Source: Ehretia macrophylla (taxonomy: Eukaryota > Streptophyta > Magnoliopsida > Boraginales > Ehretiaceae). From it: a stretch of 64,000 nt of DNA. Numbering within the stretch: position 1 is the stretch's first letter; the number at the start of each line of letters is the position of its first letter. Positions 50,253-60,861 of the stretch are shown piece after piece. The DNA lies in NCBI GenBank assembly GCA_037974665.1, contig CM075783.1:46647318-46711317 (forward strand), written 5' to 3'. The position numbers were made by a program, and so were the translations under genes. Under the pieces are notes generated by a model that saw only the letters and a program-made list of their open reading frames with translations, made no database searches and had not been told where the DNA came from.

Positions 50253-52272
50253 TGTTAGAGATATGCCCTAATGTTGTATAGTTAGATGACCTATACATGG
50301 CATTTTGGTATAAATTTGAATGGCACGATTAATGGATATTCATATTCTCCATTCAATTATATGAATATGTCCTTAATTTTTTTTTGAGAAGAAGTATATT
50401 CTTAATGTGTTGAGAATTCGACGACATATTTCTTCAACATGATAAATAATAAAATGCATTTGTAGTCCTTAAATTATTCAACCACGACTAGAATAATCAA
50501 GTATGGATTATCGTATATAGTTACCTTTGATTAACATAGAGATATTAATAATAAAGGTTAGCGAACGTTGAGCTACAACGACATAGGGATGCGATTAACT
50601 TACATATGAATGATCGTTGGTTGAACGGATCATTGAATGTGACTGGAATGACAAACTACATGACTTTGGATTAATAGTTTGTCATTCGTTGCAAATTCTG
50701 CAAATTAATCCTTTGACATGAGAAATTATGGCTGCCGGATATATCAGGGGTTAAATCTTGTGTTTAGACAATGCTCGACTTCTTTGAAGGTGAGATACGG
50801 CCTCTTGCAGTTTAGTCTTGTGATATAGAGATCGACAGGTAATTGTCAAGATAGGATCTGTTAACCTCCGACAGTGAGGCCATGTCCTATGCGATCTAGT
50901 GTCGGTTGTCTGAAATGAGAAATCCTCAGCCGGGGTAGTTGAATGATGGAAATGTATTTTTCCATAGATGGCATCTCTCATTCCATCGAATTAGATCTAT
51001 GCATAGAATCACTTAGTGGACTTAATCATTTCATGGTCCCCATAACGATCGTGACATTTTAACAGAAGGATCGGATTGCACGCTAATTTGCAACAGAAAA
51101 TAGGTTCATTGGAATTGAACTTCATTACTATATATATTGTCATGATACGTTCGTTGCTAGTGCGTCACTCATGAACATAAAGGTATTCCGGAAGATGAAT
51201 GAGACATTTTCGGAATCAATCCTTTATCACATTACGGTCATGAACCTAGAAAGTCACACACTTACGGTATTATGAATAAAGCAAATTTGAGCTTGGTATT
51301 GAGTTAGAAACACGTTAAAGTGATAACGGTGTTATTTTGGACATTAACGATTAAGTGGGCCAAAATCATAACTTTTGAAAGTTTTGGGACCAAAGTATAA
51401 ATATTGAAAAGTATTGGGGCAAGAGTGCAAATAGATTGAGGAGTCAATCTTCAATTAATTATTCTAAAGGGGTTTTGAATTAATTAATATTTGTATTTAC
51501 TAAAAGACAAACAACAACTTGCACTAAAAGACGAAATACAAAAGGACAAAGCACTAAAAGACAAATGACAACTTGCACTAAAAGACAAATAACAAGTTGC
51601 ATGATTTTTTGTCCAAAATGCCCTCCTATGGCCGGCCACTTGAAGGAGTTTTTGACACTTGGCTTCTTTATTTATTTAGATCATGACACTTGTCATTTGA
51701 TGAGTAAGTTTGTGCATCTATAAATAGAGGTCATATCTTCATTCTTCTTTTCTTGTTCTTGGGCACAAATTACATTGAAAATAGAAGCAAATTTCTCTCT
51801 TTCTCCTCTTGGCAATTCAACTATAGCTAGAAAAATTAGAAGGCTTTTTGCTTTTAGTTTTTAACTTATATATATTTATACTAAGTTGTCGGACTTAACT
51901 AAGCTAGCACTTTAATTAGTTAGTGGTCCTTTGCTTTTGGATACCTGTGGACCGACTAGGGCCTTTGCACTTGCGGAGGATATTTGTCTGAGTCAAGATC
52001 TTCCTTTCAAGAATCAACATCTGAGTTCTCCACGCGAGGTATTCTTGTATCTCACTTTAAATACATTTGTATATAATTGTATATACTCTTATGTATTTTC
52101 TTTTATGTACAAGTTATGGATTTACTCTTGAGATTTTGTGAATACAACTTGCTTGCATGCAAATTTTAATTGTTATTATTTTCGTTGCGCTTGCATGTTT
52201 TTGTTATTTACATACCTCGAGATGATCCTGTTGTGCTCATGCTTTTGAAGATGACGCCTATTTGCGCCTTCA
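50253..52272 (+). repeat. Copia-2 5' LTR
   Basis: 2,020 bp from TGTTAGAGATATGCCC to GCGCCTTCA. It is related to the Copia-1 LTR at its start and in many inner blocks. The primer site follows two bases later. A tandem of CACTAAAAGACAAA-type units (51501-51600) lies inside. No second LTR is present in the window. Confidence 0.9.
51501..51602 (+). repeat. Short tandem repeat in Copia-2 LTR
   Basis: About five imperfect copies of ACTAAAAGACAAA with variable CAACTTG spacers; not seen in the Copia-1 LTR. Confidence 0.75.
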
Positions 52273-52274
52273 AG

Positions 52275-52287
52275 TGGTATCAGAGCC
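52275..52287 (+). promoter_or_regulatory. Copia-2 primer-binding site
   Basis: TGGTATCAGAGCC, an exact tRNA-iMet complement, two bases after the LTR. Confidence 0.93.
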
Positions 52288-53583
52288 ACAGTTTTAAAAG
52301 TCCGTAATATGTACATTTGAGTTTAGATCTAATCTTTTAATGTTATTTGATATGTTTATGCAAAAGATATGAGCTGATTCCATCCCGCATGGAAAGATCA
52401 ACTTTGATTGTAACAAGCTATAAGTTTTCTATGATCGGGCCAGATGATCCCTTTATATAGAGATCTCGGTTTTTCGTGTCATATTGAGACTATATGGCTT
52501 GTGAAGTCGGTTGGTCTTGGAATGCTTGGTTGATGTTTGAGTCAATTCTCTTTCATGCATGTTGTCAAAACATTAATAAGAGATTAGATGGACTTCTTTT
52601 ATCCTTGGTATTTGACGTGTAAAGATGTTTGTTGGATGTTTTCAGTTAGCTTGGATTATCTATGTGATATGTTTAATCTAGCTACATGTTGCATGAATGG
52701 TGAACTTGATCATAGACTTAGTGGATACCCGGTTTGTAATCGAGACATAAGTCTCATTTTATTTTTTTGCTTTTGAGAGAACTTTATAGTGAGGACTATA
52801 TGTAAATTCTCAAGAAAATGAGGCAACCAGATGAATTCAAAGGAGTTGAAGATCTTGAAAGCATAGGATGTGTTTTAAGATAGATTTTATTTTATATTTT
52901 ATTCTAAGTCGATGATCCACCATCTATACCTGTTGCATGCATTATATTCAATATGTTTGTTAATGTGTGCATGATGAGATCTATTTCGAAACTCCCAATG
53001 TGCAAATTAATATTAGATCTATAGTCCTCCGCCATCCTAGCACTTATTGAACCCATAGCGATCATATCCGGTCTTACCCAAAGGTAGAGGGACATGATCC
53101 GTACTAAGTTCAATTAAGTTGCTAGTAGAACATAGTGATGTGGTTGTTTTCCAAAATCTAATGGCCAATTATAGCCACAAAGGCTTGAGGTTATTGATTC
53201 AATCTGTCAGATAACTATGAGATGGCGGGTCGGATTTACCGAATCACTTAGTCAATTATAACCACAAAGGTTTGAGACCAAGTAATTTGGGACTAGATAC
53301 GACCATAACCTATTTTGCGAAATAGACGAAAAAGTGTTGTTGACTCTTAATATTTAAATTCCAATTATAACCACAAAGGTTTGAGGGATACAAATAGCTA
53401 AGAGAATTTGGTCACCCACTACCGGATTCTAACGAATTTGCGTTTATTGTTTTGGGAGTATGAGATTCGATAAAGATAGTGGGAGATACTATTTTTATAA
53501 AGACCATACTAAAATAGTTATGCATTTTTACATCAACTAGCAGTCTTACTTTCTGTATTACTTATTTCTGCAGTATTTTTATA
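52288..53583 (+). mobile_element. Copia-2 leader with triplicated motif
   Basis: About 1.3 kb of untranslated leader. It carries three copies of CAATTATARCCACAAAGG followed by YTTGAG (53166-53190, 53253-53276, 53362-53386) and GTCCTCCGCCATCCTAG (53023), in the same order as Copia-1. Confidence 0.8.
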
Positions 53584-53722
53584 ATGGCTTCTATTTCAAA
53601 CCCCATTGCCCGTATCCTTGATAAAAATGCTTTAACTGGACAAATTTTTTTCGATTGTTTCACAATCTTAAAATTGTTTGAGGATTGGAAAAAATGGAAT
53701 ATGTTCTGAATAAGGCCCCTGT
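53584..53722 (+). pseudogene. Copia-2 gag, N-terminal piece
   Basis: ATG at 53584 opens MASISNPIARILDKNALTGQ. After a frame change it continues with FHNLKIV and LEKMEYVLNKAPVS, a good copia gag N-terminus. It stops at a junction with unrelated sequence near 53722; the rest of gag and pol are missing. Confidence 0.75.
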
Positions 53723-54160
53723 TAGCCTAAAGGGCTTCTAAATCTTGGTTTTCATGATAACAAACCATAAATATGTTTGATGAGTTTGTTTAAGTGTGGA
53801 TAAGTAAAGATGAATCAAGATTGACTCCGGATTCCAAGTTCATCAAGCTATAGAAGAAAGAAGATCCATCAACTCAAGAAAAGATAAAGAATTCAAGAAA
53901 TGAAGATGGAGCTATAAGGATGGAGACGAAAGTCATAAGGGGTACTGGTTGGGACTTGACTAGGGTTCGGGTCTTACAAATAGTATAAGCTCAAATATGA
54001 TTCTTAAAAGTCGTCTTTGAAACATTTGAAAAAGGTTTTATAAAAGACGTATTTCAAAGAAAACCCAATTCCTGGCAGCCTTGAGCAAACCAGACGACCC
54101 TATGGCAACCAGTCGACCGGTGCTCAAGGGGTCGTCCGCCCGAGACCTCTTGTGTGTATT
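53723..54160 (+). other. Unclassified repeat fragment
   Basis: About 0.44 kb opening near TTAGCCTAAAGGGC, with TTGGTTTTCATGATAACAAA and a GC-richer end (CAACCAGTCGACCGG) unlike its neighbours. The opening resembles some copia LTR starts, but I see no second terminus or duplication. No ORF of note. Confidence 0.4.
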
Positions 54161-54544
54161 TGATTCATGTTATGAAGGGTTATAATAGATAGTCTAATGC
54201 ATGAATGAGGCGATAATTGTAATGATATGTAATAACTTTAAAGTCTTACCTTATTGCTTGGTTAACTGCTTTCTTTTGTGGTTTAAAGGTGAATGGTTGG
54301 CATATCTAATATATAAGAAAGATAGATAGAGAATATTAGAGTGGTATGATAAGTGAAATTATAAACATAAACTTTCAGCAGTTAATGAATGCATGCTTGT
54401 ATATCTTCAATGTTCAGTTCCAAGGCTCGGATGGCCTTGAGGAGTTTGTTATATGTGATGATAGTGGAAGTTGGGAATTACGAAAAAGGATGGACTTTGG
54501 TTTTGAGGTTATAATTGTTTGTACAGGATTTGGATAGTCCTACA
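54161..54544 (+). repeat. LTR F fragment (C/D/E-like)
   Basis: The end part of a C/D-like LTR in plus orientation with a perfect CAAGGC hairpin (54421-54439) after GCATGCTTG. It is cut at 54544 by LTR A4 before its own terminus. Confidence 0.65.
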
Positions 54545-55008
54545 TGTGAGACCCCAAATTTGCCTATTTGCAATTACGTGTTTTGACTTGTTAATATGTT
54601 ATTTGAACTATAAAAAAAATGTTAATTATGTGATTATTACATCTATTACATGATATGTGAGCATTCATGAAATTTTCATTAAAATCTCCATTTAAAATTT
54701 TATCGTTGATTTTTGTGAATAGTATTGGAAGACACGTCCACGATAATTTTGAAACTGGTCTTTTAAACGTTTTAAAACCTAGTCCTCTGTTATTAATAGA
54801 ATTGTGTTTGATAAAAACTGATTCTGAAATGAATTATGAAATTAAACGAATTTTTCAACTTCTTTTTGCAAAATCGGGTTTTATACCTAGGTTGTATGTA
54901 TATGTATGCATATATAGATGTTGTCAACTAAATAATAGTCTACTAAATTTAGTATGTAAGTTAGATAATATCTATATTACTATTTTTGGCCAAAAACAAC
55001 TAAAATAT
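54545..55008 (+). repeat. A4 LTR fragment (family A, A2-like), plus strand
   Basis: Opens TGTGAGACCCCAAATTTGCC and matches the reverse complement of the right end of A2, through TTTGGCCAAAAACAACTAAAAT. It breaks off at about 55008 against the opposite-orientation LTR of A5, making an inverted pair. Confidence 0.78.
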
Positions 55009-55184
55009 CAAATTTCTGACTCCGTTTTTGATGAAAATTTCATGAATGCACATTTAGCACGTATTAGGAGTATTGAAATCAAAATTATAACTTTCTAGGT
55101 CCTATAGCACATAAACAGATCATATGCACGCAAAACGAGATAAAACACGTAAATCGAGTTAAAGCAGAAAAGTGGGGTTTCACA
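55009..55184 (-). repeat. A5 3' LTR, terminal fragment
   Basis: Only the last 0.18 kb of the LTR as drawn here (ATTTCTGACTCC to GGGGTTTCACA), nearly the same as 60690-60861 of A6. The remaining 2.3 kb was lost at the junction with A4. Confidence 0.85.
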
Positions 55185-57971
55185 TTCTCCCCTCCTTAAA
55201 ACAATTGCGTCCGCGCAATTCTCGAACTGACAGACAATTAAATCCCCAATCGTTACACTTAATAATACTTCTCTTAGTTCTTATTTATCTCCTAGGATGA
55301 CACCTAACCAAAGACCTCAAAAGAACAACCTCTGTTGACTGCAAGTTGATGATCATAGTTCCAAGACAATCTCCAATTCATAATTCTCTCCTACCTAATA
55401 TCATATTGCATATGAAAGAAATCGCAACTCCAAAGTCTTAGCATGACACCACTAATTATCAATCACCCCCTACTACACAAAAGAGCTCTATGAACACCTC
55501 GAGGGTTTTAAAAACTCAATCACGATAACATGAATGATTACTGATCAAGGAAATATCTCAAAAGTGACATTGGTCAGAATATGGCTCTTATGAAATTTAC
55601 AAGGAATTAAGAATATGGAAAGTCATATTTGAGCCAACAATCAAGGGTGCAAGATGTCAAACAAGTTAGAGAATCAAGAGGCTAATAGTTTAATAAGAAA
55701 GCATGATAACTAAGATAAGAAATGTCTCAGCACCTTTTAGTTAAATAAGTACGAACAAAGGATAATGGCGAGTCAAAACAGTGCTGAGTATGTTGAACAA
55801 AAATTCCTGAACAAGTAGATATTTCAATTCTCGATGATTGTTCAAAGAACCAACAAGTAAGTTGTACTTGAGGTGAAATAAAATTAAGAGATAAGAGATG
55901 ATTAATTCAATAGAAAATATGAGTGTCAAGATAATGAGTATCTCAGCACGCAATAACCAAAGAAGTATTAATAAGAAGGACAATGCCGAGTATATTGAAT
56001 GAGCAATTACAAGCAAAGTAATGACTCAAGATTTAATAATAAAACAATAGGATTAACAAGGATCACAAGAATGACAATGATGTACTTAGGTAGGGAGTAC
56101 ATCAAGCAAGTGAAATTCGAATAAGTAAAATGGTATACCAAAGGAAAAATTACTTTCAAATGAATAGTAATAGGATGAAATGAAATATTGAAACGAATGG
56201 CTAGAGATATAGAATGAAATATAGAAGTCTCAAACCTTAACTCCAATAAGCGACATTGCTATAAGAAGCAAATATGAATGTTAAGAATGGAAACAATGTC
56301 AAATGAGTATAGGATCCATTAATCCAATAAGCAAAACTTTCAAGAAACAATTGATATGCTAGAAAAGTGTAACTCTCTCTCAAATAAGTGAGAATAGAGT
56401 AAAAGATAATAATAAGACTGATAGAATTATGAAGCACAAGAAGGGTGTCCCACCTACACATTTGAACACCAACAAGTCAAATCCTATAATCTATCTTCCT
56501 CCAAATCAAGACACTAAGGAGACCTAGAGAACCTAAGGAGTCATAACAATCACCAAACAAGATAAATCACTCCAAAATTTTTCATTCCGTACCAGACCAA
56601 TCACTAAACAAGATAAATCACCGATTACCCAACAAGATTAACTAATGAAGACTCCAAAATCTGATAACACAATACAGATTCATATTAACCCACTATAACA
56701 CAAGAGAATCTCCAATCAACAATTTAGAGAGTCATACCACCTAGAACTCAAAAGCTTGATGTAGGTAAGTAAATGTTCAGTCACCAAAATGCATTCTTAT
56801 TTCCTCAAATAATTCTATCTCCCAATAATTACATCCTCGAATAAAGTAACTTTAGTCAGGAATCACTCCAATTGTCTCCAAGGCTTAAAGATCAAAACTC
56901 CAAAATATCCATTAATAATATAGCAATCCCAAATAGTAGAAATATTCACATGTTATACCACACTTCATTCCATTCACAAATATACATCACTAATTCCTCA
57001 AATAAATTCATTCTAAAATAACCTCAAGAAAGTATAATCTGAGTTGAGACTCCAAAAGTGTCTAATCACAGCCTCACGGAAACCTCAACTTATGATTCAT
57101 CTCCAAGTAATAATAAGTTAAACATGGCAACAAAAGTAATTATAATAATCAAGATACATTGCTATTTTCCTCGAACAACTTCATTCTCACTAAAGGAACA
57201 TCAAGATCAATCCACTAAGCCGAAACTAAAATCCATAAACATAACAATTAAAATCTAACTGATAAACTTCTAGAATAATAATAATTCAAAATCATGGCCT
57301 ATCTCTATTTCCGAAAGCTCTTACAACCACCCTAGACATTAAAAGGTCACTCACGAGTTAAAACATGTATGCAACTATATCATATGAAAGACAAGTATAA
57401 CGTAATACACAATTATCATACAATGCAACATTATCACATAACACACAATTCAACATATAAGAAGCCAACATCACATAAACAGGTTATATCATAGAAGTAA
57501 GTTATAAACAATTAAAGTCACATAAGCAACAAACTTCACATAAGACAAGTTGATCACGTAACTCACATTGGTCACTTAAAGTACATTGAGCACCTAAAGC
57601 ACGTTGTTTCACATAAGCTAGTTATAAACAATTAAAAGCACATAAACAACTAACTTCACACAAGGCACAAAATCACATAAAACACAATTGTCACATAATA
57701 CACATTAATCACATAATGCACATTAATTACAACACATTGAGTACGTATAGCAAGTTATCACATAAAACACATTGACCACATTAGTTCACTTAACACACAA
57801 GGCATATTTGTCACATAGAAAGTTAGACACATAAGTAAATTAATCACATAAACATATTAACATATGTTTCACTTTTCTTTCACTTAATACATACTTGCAT
57901 GCTTAGACCACTACCCACATTCCGAGGATACCCCGGCTGACAGCTAACATGCGCTCTGATACCACTTAAAC
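55185..57971 (-). mobile_element. A5 internal region, non-autonomous (LARD-type)
   Basis: 2,787 bp with no gag, protease, reverse transcriptase or integrase. It keeps the polypurine tract (55185-55202), a pol C-terminal stub reading NCADAIVLRRGE over that tract, a primer site (57953-57964) and the leader with CACATAA-type words. The middle has repeated blocks: AAGTACGAACAAAGGATAAT with GAGTATGTTGAA (55748) recurs in altered form at 55961. Small hydrophobic minus-strand ORFs (55741-56016, 56007-56246, 56237-56461) reflect the T-rich sense strand. The A6 internal region is a close copy. Confidence 0.85.
57953..57964 (-). promoter_or_regulatory. A5 primer-binding site
   Basis: The minus strand reads TGGTATCAGAGC, seven bases from the LTR. 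Confidence 0.92.
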
Positions 57972-58408
57972 TGTCACGCCCCAACTCGACCCCTCTTACA
58001 ATCAGTCAGGACGCAACGGAATTTCGGCAGCATAACGACAGTAACATGAACATCAGGGCTCTAAACCAACCCTTAATAACAACATACATCAAACTCCACA
58101 AATCACCAACCAACTCCACAATCAAATCAACAACATACAACGCAACTATTTCATACATTAAACATTCTTTCATCAACTCATTCATAGTTATGCGCCTCCG
58201 TTCCAACATAATACATTTACTATATAACATACACTTCTAAAATAGATTATAGCCTACCTAGCAACCTAATCATAGACAAAATAAAGACTACTAAGATTGC
58301 ATCAACTAATTCGTTATCTTTTCAACATCTTTTACATAATGAACTAAAAAGGATAAAAAAGTGTAATAAGTTAAAATAAGAGATAGTAAAACAAAACAAC
58401 ACCAAGGA
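57972..58408 (-). repeat. A5 5' LTR, first 437 bp before A6
   Basis: Starts TGTCACGCCCCAACTCG and is cut after CAAGGA by the A6 LTR. In A3 the same place reads CATCAAGGATAAGACTC, so the A5 LTR should resume with TAAGACTC beyond A6. Confidence 0.9.
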
Positions 58409-60861
58409 TGTCACGCCCCAACACGACCCCTCCTATGATTAGTCAGGACGCAACGGAATTTCGGCAGTATAACGACAGTAAATAGGATACCGAGGCTCTA
58501 AACCAACCTCATTAAACATCATACATCCAGCAACTCCTTAATTCAAACAACAACATACAACACAATCATAATATACAATAAACCATCCTCGTTATACGCC
58601 TCCGTTCCAACATAACATACAATACTTCAACCTTATCATGCATTTCAAAAATAAGTTGAGACATGTTTACAACTTAACCATAGACAAAAGAAAGCCACTA
58701 AGTTAACACCATTTGAATCATCATCTTCCAACATCTATTACAATAAGAACCACAAAGCATATAAAAGTCTATTAAACTAATACACAAGACATTTAACAAC
58801 ATAAAGTCATGGATAAGACTCGGGAACATATGACTCGTCCACGTAAAGCACATTTTCCACATTCTCCTCTTCAGGAGGCACATACCCGTAATCCGGCTCT
58901 GCAACACCTGTAAGCATGCATTAATAGAGAGTGAGCTTATATACATAAGCCCAGTGAGGATCCGATAGATCTCGACAGTATTCACTACGCTCCTTGGATT
59001 TAGTCCTTTGAGCAAGTAAACACACAACAACAATAATAATACTATCATCACATAACAACATAAATAATGCTATCATCACATAACTATATAACCAATCAAT
59101 AAGGATACTCTATTTGGTGTAGCTCCAAACGCCATCACGATCTCAACCGTTCTTCTTATAACTCCCCATTACTCACGCACCCGAGGTACCTCACTAGCCC
59201 CTTCCCTCCATGACATCTCCGTCATGCGAGCTGGGGGTAGCCTATGGCAGTCATGCCGTTATCAACCCGACAGCCCGACGCTGCCCGAGAGGTGGCACAC
59301 ACATACCAAGACTCCATATTCATCAATCATCATGCAAGCATAAATCAATCAATCAATTGGGAGATCAGCAACAAGAGTGCCCGATTCCCGCATTCAATAA
59401 TAATCAATCAATAACATCAATATAACATCAATATTAAATTAAACAACAAACAACGTAGTTAGATGACAAAGTAGGCCATCTAACCGGACATGCATAATAT
59501 ACATAATTAAACTCTAAATTACTCAACAACAACTCACCATTCATCACTCGAACCCTACCCAACCATCTAAGGCATCGTTCAAGAATTAAAGAATGACAAC
59601 CTAAACTTCTAAAATTCATAACTTACAATCTACTAATCCAAACATTGCCAAATCAGTTCCTATCACTCGCCCATTCAACCTACTACATTAGCCCTCTCGA
59701 AAATCCACCATAACACCTCCAAAACATGCCCGATAACCCTAAAACCCTATGACGTCATGGCTGGATTTTCCGGATTTTCACACAAACAATGTAATCGAAA
59801 ATTCGGCATTACAACAGCGCTAACACGTAATTATCAAGTATTTAGAAATCGACGGCAATCGATTTCGAGCAACGCAACTCAATTAAATCAACTTTGAACA
59901 TTTTAATCAAAATTAAATACCCGGAAACTAAAAATTATGCTATATCCGACAGAAACTCGTCGTACTAGTATATAATGATCCCTAGCATGCAAGGAGCAAT
60001 AATCTAACATCAGATTTCAATTCTAACGGTTCAATCTTCATTTATACGCAAAAACACAAAAATGACATTTTGAGATCTAGAATTTTTCTCTCACCTTTGA
60101 TGTGTTTTGATGCAAGAAATGTGTAGAATGGATGCCAAACAATCAATTTCAAGCTTTGAATCACTCAATTCGGCTTTGAAACGCAAAATCTGTGAGAAAA
60201 ATGCTTTGAAAATGCCTTATCTTTCTCCTCCAAGGAGCCACGGTTTTGTGTGTGTTTTTGGAGTGTGTTTTGTGTTGTGTGAGTGTGTGTTGATGACATT
60301 ATATAATAAAAAGCTTGGTCAATTAAAAAAATGCAAAGTCAAAGTTAGTTTTAATAGGTATTTTTGTGTTTTTAATGACTTTAATTGCATTTTAGTGCTC
60401 ACCAAGTTAAAAATAATTATGCCACCCCCAAGATATCTCAAGTGGATTATTTTTAGGTGACAAGAAGTTTTACATTCAAAGAATTCCACCCGAGTCGGCT
60501 TAAAACTCGATTTTCGCAAAAGTCGGTGTAAAAACCCTAATAAATTCTTAAGCCGATTTTAAAACCGTTTTCATCAAACACAGGTCTATTAAAGTCCGTG
60601 GACTAGGTCTAGAAGGGTTAAAAAGACCAGTTTCAAAATTATAGCGGACGTGTTTCGAAAACACTATTCACTGAAAATCGACGATAAAATTTCGGACTCC
60701 GTTTTTGATGAAAATTTCATGAATGCACATTTAGCACGTATTAGGAGTATTAATACCAAAATCACCATATTATAAGCCATATAGCACATAGACAGGTTAA
60801 TTCACGCAAATCGAGGCAAAGGCACGCAAATCGAGGTGAAGCAGAAAAGTGGGGTTTCACA
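58409..60861 (-). repeat. A6 3' LTR
   Basis: 2,453 bp from TGTCACGCCCCAACACG to GGGGTTTCACA. AAGGA (58404-58408) is the predicted target duplication. The hairpin is at 58933-58952. Against the 354 bp of the 5' LTR in view only one base differs. Confidence 0.94.
58933..58952 (-). other. Family A LTR hairpin
   Basis: On the minus strand the stem GGGCTTAT / ATAAGCTC closes a 4-base loop, directly after CCTCACT. Other family A copies: 541-561, 3338-3358, 18776-18797, 26746-26766, 37133-37153. In this family the hairpin contains a TATATAAG word. Confidence 0.7.

Noticed and set aside
55741..56461. Small hydrophobic ORFs in A5, recurring in A6
   Set aside because: The A6 copies are shortened or shifted by small changes, there is no domain, and sequence similarity extends outside the frames.
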